The notes: generated by a model from the letters alone, not told the origin. Positions 1 to 7,268 are shown, numbered from the stretch's first letter. The stretch: 12,278 nucleotides of DNA from Ruminococcus sp. (GCA_023667165.1 JAMPAO010000080.1:1-12278), one strand, 5' to 3'. A program made the numbers and translations.

Positions 1-99
1 CTTTCTGTTTTGGAAGACTTTGTTCATAATTTGTTTACTCGTGAAATTACCGTGTTCACAAAAACGCGTACGGTATTACAGCGGGTTTATAGTCAATAA
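1..99 (+). CDS. possible 3' end of a gene truncated by the left edge
   Basis: Frame 1 is open from the first base to a TAA at 97-99, giving 32 codons without a start. The residues look protein-like, with mixed hydrophobic and charged residues such as EDFVHNLFTREI, but I recognise no family. Another plus frame is also open to about 190, so the choice of frame is uncertain. If real, it is the C-terminus of a plus-strand gene lying mostly outside the window. No convincing terminator follows before the promoter at 200. Confidence 0.25.
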   Translation, partial: LSVLEDFVHNLFTREITVFTKTRTVLQRVYSQ

Positions 100-199
100 A
101 TTGGTAAAAATAAGGAACTGCCGTTTTCATTCGCCGCAGGAAGACCGCTGTTTCGGCAAACCGCCGCCCGTCAAGCGGAAATTTAGCGCTTAGAAGCTC

Positions 200-228
200 T
201 TGACAAACTGGGGAAAATATGGTATCAT
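200..228 (+). promoter_or_regulatory. sigma-A-type promoter of the FliD-like gene
   Basis: A perfect -35 TTGACA (200-205) is followed by a 17-bp spacer and the -10 TATCAT (223-228, five of six consensus bases). Transcription should start near 235, leaving a leader of about 55 nt before the start codon at 290. The gene's ribosome site AAAGGAGG (274-281) is near-perfect and sits 8 nt from the ATG, so strong expression is expected. Confidence 0.85.
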
Positions 229-289
229 AAAATTAGGAAACAGGTGTTGCGCAGTCCTGTTTCGGATAATATGAAAGGAGGAATTTATT

Positions 290-1018
290 ATGGCAATCAA
301 CGGTCTTGGTTCGTATTATGCAAATTCGTATTATTCAACGCTTTTTTCGAGTATGAACAGCAGCAGGAAGTCAAGCTCTTACGGGACTTCGTCTACCGAT
401 CTTATGTCGCTGATGAAATTGGCGGATAAGGTAAGGTCGTCCTCTTTCCGTAAGGATATGAAGGAGATGTTCGGAACATCCTCCGACTCAGCTTCAAGCA
501 GCAGCGTAGGCTCGGTGGAAAGCGAGAGTCAGCTCTCGACGACGGCAAAGAAGCTCCGGGAAACTGCCGCTTCCATGTCCTCGCTGAGCGCAGACGACTT
601 CAAGGATCCCGAAAAGATGCAAAAGGCGGTTGAGGGATTTACGGAGAAGTACAACTCAACTATCGACGCTTTGCAGAAATCCGACAGCGTTGACGCTCTT
701 AAAGCAGGCGTATCCATGACGAACACCGTCAAGACTTATTCCGGCGCTCTCAGGCGGATAGGTATTACCATCGGTTCGGACAATAAGCTGTCCTTAGACG
801 CCGACAAGCTCAAGGCTGCCGATGTAAATGCTGTTAAGTCCATGTTCACAAGCAATTACTCCATGTCAACGAGAATTGCGAACAAGGCGTCCGACATCAG
901 CAAGGCTGCCGCGAATAAAGCTCAGACCACGGCGTTCAAGTCCTACACATCGCAGGGAACAGCCAAGAACTACTTCTCAAATTACTCTATCGGCTCATTG
1001 CTTGATATGTATATGTAA
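290..1018 (+). CDS. small FliD-like (flagellar cap C-terminal-like) protein
   Basis: This 242-residue protein starts at an ATG 8 nt after AAAGGAGG. The first 80 residues are rich in Ser and Tyr and low in complexity. Residues 80-150 look helical (TAAKKLRETAA, then a run ending in NTVKTYSGALRR). Residues 155-190 read LRRIGITIGSDNKLSLDADK, then KLKAADVNAVKSMF. This matches the pattern near the C-terminus of FliD/hook-associated protein 2: a leading IGI, a GKLxLDexKL-like stretch, then VKxLF. The protein has no cysteine and no signal peptide or membrane segment, as is usual for proteins exported by the flagellar system. True FliD is roughly twice as long or more, so this is at most a short relative. 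It sits alone between its own promoter and a hairpin. An export or surface role is inference; it could also be an unrelated coiled-coil protein. Confidence 0.8.
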   Translation: MAINGLGSYYANSYYSTLFSSMNSSRKSSSYGTSSTDLMSLMKLADKVRSSSFRKDMKEMFGTSSDSASSSSVGSVESESQLSTTAKKLRETAASMSSLSADDFKDPEKMQKAVEGFTEKYNSTIDALQKSDSVDALKAGVSMTNTVKTYSGALRRIGITIGSDNKLSLDADKLKAADVNAVKSMFTSNYSMSTRIANKASDISKAAANKAQTTAFKSYTSQGTAKNYFSNYSIGSLLDMYM

Positions 1019-1042
1019 TTTGAATATTTTCCGGATTTTTCG

Positions 1043-1070
1043 TTGCCCCGACCCTTTTACGTCGGGGCAA
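1043..1070 (+). terminator. stable hairpin after the FliD-like gene, no U-tract
   Basis: TTGCCCCGAC (1043-1052) pairs perfectly with GTCGGGGCAA (1061-1070) around the 8-nt loop CCTTTTAC, 24 nt after the stop codon. The stem has 10 base pairs, six of them GC. The sequence after it (TCGCTG) is not T-rich, so this is not a textbook intrinsic terminator. It may be a weak terminator or a 3'-end stabilising hairpin. If it does not terminate, the downstream GTPase gene, for which I see no clear promoter, could be reached by read-through. Confidence 0.5.
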
Positions 1071-1206
1071 TCGCTGTTAGAAGCATGGACGACGGGAAAC
1101 GGACGAATGCCGCAGATCTGAAATTTCCTGCATTTTTCTTAAACCGTGAGATCTGTTTTACGCTTAGCTGTGATAAACGATTAACCGGCGGCTGAGGGAG
1201 ATTATT

Positions 1207-3732
1207 ATGAAACGACTTGTTATTGGCATGGCGGCGCACGTGGACTCGGGCAAGACCACTCTTTCCGAGGCTATGCTCTACCGATCGGGAGAAATACGCA
1301 AACAGGGGCGCGTGGACAACGGCGACGCCTTTCTGGACACCTATCCCGTGGAGCGCAGCAGAGGGATAACCGTCTTTTCCAAGCAGGCTGTAATGCACTG
1401 CGGGGACGGCGAATATACCATACTCGACACGCCCGGTCATGCGGACTTTTCCGCCGAAACGGAAAGAGCGCTGTCGGTCTTTGATTACGCCGTTCTTGTA
1501 ATAAGCGGCACGGATATAGTGCAAAGCCATACGGAGGTGCTGTGGAGGTTGCTGCAAAGATACGGTATCCCCGCGTTCGTTTTTGTCAATAAAATGGACA
1601 TATCCCCGTTTGAAAAACAGGATATAATAAAGCAGCTCAAAGACCGTCTTTCGGAGGGGATCACCGACTTCTCCGACGACGATCTTTACGATACCCTTTC
1701 CCTTGCAAGCGAGGAAATGATGAACGAATTCCTGGAAACCGGCGGGATATCCGACGGCACTGTAAAACGCGGGATCGCCTGCGGAAATATATTTCCCTGC
1801 TATTTCGGCTCGGCGCTGAAAAATATCGGCATAGACGAATTTTTACGCGGACTTGACAGATTTACCGAGGAAAAAAAATATCCCGAAGAGTTCGGGGCAA
1901 GGGTTTTCAAGATAACCGAGGAACAGGGCGTAAGGCTTGCCCATATGAAGATAACCGGCGGCAGTCTGCGTGTGAGAATGGCTGTGGGAGAAGAAAAGGT
2001 GGGCAGGATACGCGTTTATTCCGGAGCAAAATACTCCTGCCCCGACAATGCGGCGGGAGGAACGGTGTGCGCCGCGGAGGGACTGGAAAGCGTTAGGGCG
2101 GGTCAGGGTCTGGGTTTTGAAAAAAACAGCGCACATCCCGTTTTGGAGCCTGTTATGACTTACAGAATGATACTGCCGGACAATGCCGATCCCGCCGTTA
2201 TGCTGCAGAATATGTACGCCCTGGAGCGGGAGAACGCAGAGCTTCACGTGGTCTGGAACAGTCAGCTTCGGCAGATACATCTGCGGCTCATGGGAAAGAT
2301 ACAGCTTGAGATACTTACGGGGATCATTCGTGACAGATTCGGCATAAACGTGACCTTTGCGGACTGCGGCATTGCCTACAGGGAAACCGTGGGCGGCACC
2401 GTTATCGGATCGGGGCATTACGAGCCGCTGCGGCATTATGCGGAGGTGCGGCTGAGGATAGATCCGCTTCCGCCGGGCAGCGGCATACAGCTCGGAACGG
2501 AGTGCGGCGAGGATATGCTTGACAGGAATTTTCAGCGCCTTATCCTATCCGTTCTGGAAAATACTACTCATGCGGGAGTTCTTACCGGTTCGCCGCTTAC
2601 GGACGTGAGGATAACGCTGATTTCCGGCAAAGCTCACAAAAAGCACACCGAGGGCGGAGATTTCCGCCAGGCGGCGTGCCGCGCAGTAAGGCAGGGTCTG
2701 ATGAAAGCGGAAAGCGTTCTGCTTGAACCTTGGTACGATTTCACCCTTGAAGTCCCCTCGGAAAATACGGGCAGAGCCTTGTCCGATCTTCAAAGAATGT
2801 GCGCGGAATTTTCCGCTCCCGAGATCGCGGGGGATACGAGCATAATAAAAGGCGCGGCTCCCGTTTCGGAAATGGCGTCCTACCATTCGGAAACGGCGGG
2901 GTATACCAAGGGCAGAGGGCGGCTTTTCTGCGCGGTAAAAGGATATTTTCCCTGCCACAACAGCGATGATGTTATCCAAAGGATAGGCTACGACTGCGGG
3001 GGCGATACGGAAAACCCCGCCGACAGCGTTTTCTGCTCTCACGGGGCGGGTTATATCGTTAAATGGGACGAAGCTGACGGGTATATGCATACGTCCGCAG
3101 ATAATGCGGGTGACGAAACCGTCACCGGAGATAACGCTCCCACACCCGCTCAGATAGCAAGGTACAGGGCAAGATTATACGACGATAACGAGCTTATGGC
3201 GATATTCGAGCGCACTTACGGCAAAATTGACCGCGATCCGAGGGCAGCCATGCGACGCCCGCCGGAACCGCAAAAATACAAAGCAAAGCCTTTGCCTGCA
3301 GGACCCGAGTATCTGCTGGTGGACGGGTACAATATAATATTTTCCTGGGAGGAGCTGAAAAATATCGCCCGCGATAATCTTGACGCCGCCAGGAGCAGCC
3401 TTATAAACATTCTGTGCAATTATCAGGGGTTCAAACAGTGCGAGCTGATACTTGTGTTCGACGCCTACAAAGTCAAGGGAAACCATCGGGAAACGGAGCG
3501 CGTCTGCAATATAAGCGTTGTATACACAAAAGAGGCGGAAACTGCCGATATGTACATTGAAAAGGTCACTCACGAACTTGCAAAAACAAGGCGTGTAAGG
3601 GTAGCCACCTCCGACGGAACGGAGCAGCTCATCATACTGGGCAACGGAGCGTACCGCGTATCGTCAGCCGAATTTCACGAGGAGGTCAAGGCGGTGGAAA
3701 AAGCTATACGCAGTATTATCGGCGGCGGGTAA
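1207..3732 (+). CDS. TetM/EF-G-like ribosomal GTPase fused to a YacP/Rae1-type NYN endoribonuclease domain
   Basis: 841 residues; the ATG lies 6 nt after GGGAG (1196-1200). The N-terminal two thirds follow the TetM/EF-G plan. GTPase: P-loop AHVDSGKTT (10-18), switch I ERSRGIT (49-55), DTPGH (74-78), NKMD (128-131), SAL (202-204). Beta-barrel II lies at about 230-310, domain III at 315-390, domain IV at 391-510 and domain V at 510-590. A family-typical segment with SVFCSHGAGYIVKW (607-620) and a charged linker follow. Residues 700-838 are a complete YacP/Rae1-like NYN (PIN-fold) domain: LLVDGYN (703-709), FDA (751-753), TKEAETAD (774-781), ATSDGTEQ (800-807). Acidic residues D706, D752, E778, D781 and D803 are available for metal binding. 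Rae1 of Bacillus subtilis cleaves mRNA in the ribosomal A site, where EF-G and TetM dock, so a GTP-dependent A-site cleavage or rescue factor is inferred. The domain IV loop lacks TetM's tetracycline-site motif, so resistance should not be assumed. Confidence 0.92.
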   Translation: MKRLVIGMAAHVDSGKTTLSEAMLYRSGEIRKQGRVDNGDAFLDTYPVERSRGITVFSKQAVMHCGDGEYTILDTPGHADFSAETERALSVFDYAVLVISGTDIVQSHTEVLWRLLQRYGIPAFVFVNKMDISPFEKQDIIKQLKDRLSEGITDFSDDDLYDTLSLASEEMMNEFLETGGISDGTVKRGIACGNIFPCYFGSALKNIGIDEFLRGLDRFTEEKKYPEEFGARVFKITEEQGVRLAHMKITGGSLRVRMAVGEEKVGRIRVYSGAKYSCPDNAAGGTVCAAEGLESVRAGQGLGFEKNSAHPVLEPVMTYRMILPDNADPAVMLQNMYALERENAELHVVWNSQLRQIHLRLMGKIQLEILTGIIRDRFGINVTFADCGIAYRETVGGTVIGSGHYEPLRHYAEVRLRIDPLPPGSGIQLGTECGEDMLDRNFQRLILSVLENTTHAGVLTGSPLTDVRITLISGKAHKKHTEGGDFRQAACRAVRQGLMKAESVLLEPWYDFTLEVPSENTGRALSDLQRMCAEFSAPEIAGDTSIIKGAAPVSEMASYHSETAGYTKGRGRLFCAVKGYFPCHNSDDVIQRIGYDCGGDTENPADSVFCSHGAGYIVKWDEADGYMHTSADNAGDETVTGDNAPTPAQIARYRARLYDDNELMAIFERTYGKIDRDPRAAMRRPPEPQKYKAKPLPAGPEYLLVDGYNIIFSWEELKNIARDNLDAARSSLINILCNYQGFKQCELILVFDAYKVKGNHRETERVCNISVVYTKEAETADMYIEKVTHELAKTRRVRVATSDGTEQLIILGNGAYRVSSAEFHEEVKAVEKAIRSIIGGG

Positions 3733-3839
3733 GCTCCTGCGGCGCATTATGATTTTTGACATAGAATCGCAGTTCCGAACCGAATATATTTGCATGACGC
3801 TTTTGACGCGTATATTGAGGGTACTATGTCGGAGGATAT

Positions 3840-3863
3840 TGCGGTTGTGGGGTATTAACCGCA
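3840..3863 (+). promoter_or_regulatory. leader hairpin before the peptidase-like gene
   Basis: TGCGGTT (3840-3846) pairs with AACCGCA (3857-3863) across a 10-nt loop, seven nucleotides before the GAGGAG ribosome site. It could influence translation initiation or be incidental. I found no matching promoter in the 156-nt gap, so the downstream pair may be transcribed from the GTPase gene. Confidence 0.25.
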
Positions 3864-3870
3864 GCGGCGT

Positions 3871-3876
3871 GAGGAG
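3871..3876 (+). promoter_or_regulatory. Shine-Dalgarno with a long 12-nt spacer
   Basis: GAGGAG stands 12 nt before the ATG at 3889. An in-frame TGA at 3877-3879 directly follows it, so no upstream start is possible and the long spacing must be used. This helps justify similarly spaced starts chosen elsewhere in the window. Confidence 0.6.
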
Positions 3877-3888
3877 TGAAAAAAACAT

Positions 3889-4401
3889 ATGACAGACCGA
3901 ATTCTTATTACAGCCTTTGACGGGGAGGATAATTCGTCAAGAATAATACTTGAAAAGATGAAAACCGACCGAAAGAAAATTATCCTGCCAAATCACAGGC
4001 AAAAAAGCTGCGGGATACTGAAAAACGAACTTGACAGCCTAACGGAGAAAGAGCGGCTTTACATTATTTCCATGGGTCAGAAGCCTCTTATAAAAAATAA
4101 AATCTCCGTCGAGGATACAGCAAAGAAAGACGGAAATATTATCAAGATCAACGGGAACGGTATTGCACGGCTTATACGCAGTTTGGGATACGACTGTTAC
4201 ATTTCCCATAATGCGGGAACGTCCTTTTGCAATGATCTTTTTTATTTCGGACTTGAATATATCGGGCAAAAACAGCTCAGCGCACTTATGTTTTTCCTGC
4301 ACGTCCCCTTTGAGGACAAGTGCAGCACCGATGCTGCGGCTGCGGTTCTCGACAGGGTCGCAGACGAGCTTATACATATAAAACGGGAGCGGTTCCAATG
4401 A
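3889..4401 (+). CDS. compact pyroglutamyl-peptidase I-like protein (C15 family)
   Basis: 170 residues. The N-terminus ILITAFDGEDNSS (5-17) resembles the ILVTGFDPF opening of pyrrolidone-carboxylate peptidases, which remove N-terminal pyroglutamate in the cytoplasm. The three catalytic landmarks of that family are present in order: Glu75 in KISVED (as in ITPERVA), Cys114 in NAGTSFCNDLFY (108-119), and His138 in FFLHVPF (135-141). The Cys-to-His spacing of 24 residues matches Cys144/His168 of the classical enzyme. The protein is shorter than the usual 200-215 residues, mainly because the region between the N-terminal strand and Glu75 is condensed. The glycines of the FDPFGG loop are replaced, so substrate preference may differ. 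The stop overlaps the trmO start as ATGA, implying translational coupling. The family call is fairly confident; pyroglutamate specificity is not established. Confidence 0.8.
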   Translation: MTDRILITAFDGEDNSSRIILEKMKTDRKKIILPNHRQKSCGILKNELDSLTEKERLYIISMGQKPLIKNKISVEDTAKKDGNIIKINGNGIARLIRSLGYDCYISHNAGTSFCNDLFYFGLEYIGQKQLSALMFFLHVPFEDKCSTDAAAAVLDRVADELIHIKRERFQ

Positions 4402-5051
4402 AAATAATAGCGCATATAAAAAGCGATTTCACTGAAAAATTCGGCATACCCAGACAAAGCGGTCTGACGGAGCTTGTATCGAGGATAGTATTCGAGCCGG
4501 AATACCGCGTCCCCGAAGCGTTCAGAGGATTGGAGGGATATTCCCACATATGGATAATATGGCAGTTTTCCGAGGCTGTAAGGGAAAGCTGGCAGCCGAC
4601 GGTACGCCCTCCCGTCCTGGGAGGCAATACCCGCATGGGAGTATTCGCCACACGCTCTCCGTACCGTCCCAACCCCCTGGGACTTTCCTCGGTAAAGCTG
4701 GAGAAAATAGACTTTAACGTCTCCGACGGTCCCGTTCTTTACGTCAGCGGAGCGGATATTATGAACGGCACGCCAATATATGACATAAAGCCGTATCTTG
4801 CCTATACCGATTCGCATCCCGAAGCATCGGACGGCTTTGCCCTTAGCAGCAGGGAGGGCAGGCTGAAGGTGAAGTTCAATGACGGTATCGTTTCCTCCGA
4901 GCTTAAAGAAAAGCTGACAGCCGTGCTTTCCCACGACCCGCGCCCCCGCTATCAGCATTCCCCCGAAAGAGTCTATACCATGAGCTTCGGCGGGTATGAG
5001 GTCAGCTTCACGGCGGATAACGATACGCTTACCGTGATATCGGTCAAATGA
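4398..5051 (+). CDS. trmO: tRNA (adenine(37)-N6)-methyltransferase TrmO (TsaA/YaeB family)
   Basis: 217 residues. TrmO adds the N6-methyl group on t6A37 of tRNA from S-adenosylmethionine, next to the anticodon. Family signatures are in order: an N-terminal strand then EKFGIPRQSGL (13-23), the GYSHIWIIWQF segment (47-57), RPPVLGGNTRMGVFATRSPY (70-89) followed by RPNPLGLSSV, DIMNGTPIYDIKPYLAYTDS (120-139), and the C-terminal RPRYQHSPERVY (182-193). Length is near that of bacterial homologues. The frame is open upstream to an ATG at 4320, but homology begins at the ATG at 4398, which overlaps the preceding TGA. Translation is therefore probably coupled to the peptidase-like gene; GGGAGCGG 6 nt upstream is only a fair ribosome site. 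The pair, with the GTPase gene upstream, gives a translation-leaning neighbourhood. Confidence 0.95.
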   Translation: MKIIAHIKSDFTEKFGIPRQSGLTELVSRIVFEPEYRVPEAFRGLEGYSHIWIIWQFSEAVRESWQPTVRPPVLGGNTRMGVFATRSPYRPNPLGLSSVKLEKIDFNVSDGPVLYVSGADIMNGTPIYDIKPYLAYTDSHPEASDGFALSSREGRLKVKFNDGIVSSELKEKLTAVLSHDPRPRYQHSPERVYTMSFGGYEVSFTADNDTLTVISVK

Positions 5052-5061
5052 CCGTTTTTTT
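5041..5061 (+). terminator. intrinsic terminator embedded in the trmO stop codon
   Basis: CGGTC (5041-5045) pairs with GACCG (5050-5054) around AAAT, and seven T follow (5055-5061). The trmO TGA (5049-5051) lies inside the hairpin. The stem is short, but the T run is perfect. It lies 3 nt from the end of the convergent phosphodiesterase gene. Read from the minus strand the hairpin has no U-tract, so it should act only on plus-strand transcripts. Confidence 0.7.
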
Positions 5062-5064
5062 CCG

Positions 5065-6990
5065 TTACCCCGCGATCCGGTTGTTTTCTTTCAGAAATTC
5101 TATGTAATCCTTTTCCGATATCGGCTTTGAATACAGATACCCCTGAAGATGATCGCAGCCCAGCTCGCAAAGGAGCTTTTCCATCTCTTTCGTTTCGACT
5201 CCCTCCACAACTATCTCCTTGCCCAGTTCTTTCAGCATCCGCGCCGTATACTTCAGCACCGTAAGGGCGTCCTCGCTGTCCATAGCAGACCAGAGTATGC
5301 TTTTATCTATTTTCACTATTTTAAGGGGCAGAGTTATGAGATACTGTGCGGTGGAAAATCCCGTTCCGTAATCGTCCGAGGAAAAGCTGCTTCCGCTCTT
5401 TATAAGCGCGTTCATATTGCGCAGAAGCATTTCCTTGTTTTCGGAATCGGCGGTTTCCGTTATCTCAAAATTTATAAGCTTGGGATCTATGCCGTACTCT
5501 TTCATGATCTCGTTGAGTCTGTGCGGAAGCTGCTCCTGTACGCACTGTACGGGGGACAGATTTACCTCGATATAATCCACACCCAAGGCTGTAATGTCGT
5601 TTTCGGACAAAAAGCGGCAAACGCTGCGGAACACGATCTCGCCGATACTTATTATCATACCGTTTTTCTCGGAAAGGGGAATAAACTCCTCGGGACTGAT
5701 AAATCCCATTTCCTCGTCATGTAAACGTACAAGAGCTTCCGCACTGTGAAAGCTACCGTTTTCCGTACTGCGTATAGGCTGATAATATATGTCAAATCCG
5801 TTGCAGCGGATAGCTTTATCAAGTATATGCGTTATTTTGCTTTGGCGGCGTTTCTCGGAAAGAGCCTCGGCATTTACCGGGATTATCTCATTTTTGCCGC
5901 TTTGAGCGGGAGCACGCAGAGTATATTCCAAAGCGTCAACGATATCCTCGAGCGACGCTTCAAATTCGGGATATTTCAGAACGCATAGGCTGTGAGTGAG
6001 CTGAATATCCGCATTTTCCGCCCTCGCGGATCCGGAGAAATATGCCGCCATTTTTTCAGCGGCTTCCTCCGCTCCTATCCGTGACCTGCTGTCCAGCAAA
6101 ACGGCATATTGGTTTCCCGTAATATGAAAGACCCTATTTTTTCCGAATTGATTCCGGAAATATATGGAAGCGTTGTTTATTATCTCATTGCCCTTATCGA
6201 TCCCGTGGATACTGTTGACATATTCAAGTCCGCCCACTTTCAATCCCACCAACTGAAAGGGCATACCCTTTTTAATGTGCATTTTCAGTATCTCGTAAAA
6301 GGCTGTGCGGTTAAAGCAGTGCGTTTCGGCGTCCATATAATCGTCGGGATTTTGGAGGGAAATACACATAAGCACCATAAACAGGGATATTACAAAATTC
6401 TGTATAAGCAGCTCCGCCCACAGCGCCTGTATTATCACAGCGCCGATAACGGCAAGGACGAACAGCACTATGGCAAAGGACTGATAAAGATTTAGCCTCC
6501 TGCGGTATTTGAAAAAAAGGTAAGCCGACGCAGTAAGCAGCAAAAAAGCTATAACATACAAGGACATAAACAGCGGACCGTGCCTGTACTCGTTATTTTC
6601 AAAGGTGATTATCCAGCCTGTAAGGGGCGTTGTAAGGATAAGCAGAGAGATAAGAAAAGCAGAGGAAAAAAATATCAGCCGTATAAAAGGATTTTTGCCG
6701 TCTGCATGGGTAAGGCAAAGGACATATACAAAAAAATGAACGGCGCAGCCTCCGTAAGTCAGCAGATAGATCATATTGACAAGGTAATTCAGCCACAGGG
6801 GAAGCGAAGAGATATTTGCCAAGGTATAAACGGATATAAGATTGAAAACCGCGGAAGCGCAGGTAAAGGTCAGCATGGAGAAGTAAACCTTTCCCGTAAC
6901 GTTCAGGAAATTGTGCCGCATTGTAAATATCACGATCAGCAGCATATCCACAAACAGCGCTGCCATTTCAAATTCGCATATGTAATTCAT
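5065..6990 (-). CDS. membrane-bound EAL-domain c-di-GMP phosphodiesterase with degenerate GGDEF
   Basis: 641 residues. The first 211 contain about seven hydrophobic segments (roughly 10-24, 35-56, 66-93, 104-121, 139-160, 171-189, 193-211), likely a membrane sensor. Residues 218-370 follow the GGDEF fold, but the signature is TGNQY (291-295) where GGDEF should be, so diguanylate cyclase activity should be lost. Residues 385-635 are an EAL domain with the residues needed to hydrolyse c-di-GMP: EALVR (418-422), VNLSP (476-480, Asn477), FEITET (508-513, Glu509), DDYGTGFS (539-546), KID (560-562), VEGVET (595-600, Glu596) and LQGYLYSKP (615-623). An active phosphodiesterase is predicted, with the GGDEF remnant possibly serving as a GTP-sensing module. 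The start has only a weak AAAGAGAG ribosome site but a clear promoter 40 bp upstream. The gene converges on trmO. Confidence 0.95.
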   Translation of the reverse strand: MNYICEFEMAALFVDMLLIVIFTMRHNFLNVTGKVYFSMLTFTCASAVFNLISVYTLANISSLPLWLNYLVNMIYLLTYGGCAVHFFVYVLCLTHADGKNPFIRLIFFSSAFLISLLILTTPLTGWIITFENNEYRHGPLFMSLYVIAFLLLTASAYLFFKYRRRLNLYQSFAIVLFVLAVIGAVIIQALWAELLIQNFVISLFMVLMCISLQNPDDYMDAETHCFNRTAFYEILKMHIKKGMPFQLVGLKVGGLEYVNSIHGIDKGNEIINNASIYFRNQFGKNRVFHITGNQYAVLLDSRSRIGAEEAAEKMAAYFSGSARAENADIQLTHSLCVLKYPEFEASLEDIVDALEYTLRAPAQSGKNEIIPVNAEALSEKRRQSKITHILDKAIRCNGFDIYYQPIRSTENGSFHSAEALVRLHDEEMGFISPEEFIPLSEKNGMIISIGEIVFRSVCRFLSENDITALGVDYIEVNLSPVQCVQEQLPHRLNEIMKEYGIDPKLINFEITETADSENKEMLLRNMNALIKSGSSFSSDDYGTGFSTAQYLITLPLKIVKIDKSILWSAMDSEDALTVLKYTARMLKELGKEIVVEGVETKEMEKLLCELGCDHLQGYLYSKPISEKDYIEFLKENNRIAG

Positions 6991-7029
6991 TTATCCGACT
7001 CTCTTTCTGTTTAATATGATATGTTTTTT

Positions 7030-7058
7030 ATTTTACCATATTTTTATATTTTTGTCAA
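7030..7058 (-). promoter_or_regulatory. sigma-A-type promoter of the phosphodiesterase gene
   Basis: On the minus strand a perfect -35 TTGACA (7053-7058) is followed by a 17-bp, AT-only-but-for-GG spacer and -10 TAAAAT (7030-7035). Transcription should start near 7023, giving a leader of about 32 nt. The long inverted repeat begins 32 bp upstream of the -35. Confidence 0.8.
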
Positions 7059-7089
7059 TATTTTTGTTTTGATCAGAGATGAAAAATAA

Positions 7090-7268
7090 AATTTGCACGT
7101 GATCCCTTGTAACACAGTTTGTTTTTGCGGATTGTCTTGGTTTTGAAAATGCGGCTTGTACGTTGACCCATGCCGAGGGTCAGCCTGCGGGGGAAACGTG
7201 CGGAACGTATCATCATTAACCGAAACAACACACCAAAAAATCATATTACAAGGAATTACGTGCAAATT
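7090..7268. repeat. long imperfect inverted repeat, MITE-like or large hairpin
   Basis: The outer arms, 7090-7112 and 7246-7268, are 23 nt each and match as reverse complements at 21 positions. The left arm reads AATTTGCACGTGATCCCTTG and continues TAA. The centre holds a perfect 6-bp hairpin, TGACCC (7164-7169) and GGGTCA (7177-7182), with loop ATGCCGA. The stretches between also pair partially, for example TACGTT with AACGTG, so the whole 180 bp could fold on itself. On the minus strand, transcripts leaving the hydrolase gene would form this hairpin and then run into TTTTATTTTT, which could end transcription. I see no coding gene and no clear target-site duplication. Options are a MITE, a complex terminator, or a structured RNA. 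Nothing else was seen in the gap apart from a CCGAAA/TTTCGG dyad at 7289-7303. Confidence 0.6.

Noticed and set aside
1107..1154. AGATCTG occurring twice upstream of the GTPase gene, possibly an operator.
   Set aside because: The repeats are short with unlike flanks, and no promoter elements are positioned around them.
3794..3892. A 32-codon, arginine-rich frame (MTLLTRILRVL...) ending in an overlap with the ATG at 3889.
   Set aside because: There is no ribosome site before its ATG and no family resemblance; composition alone does not support a leader peptide.
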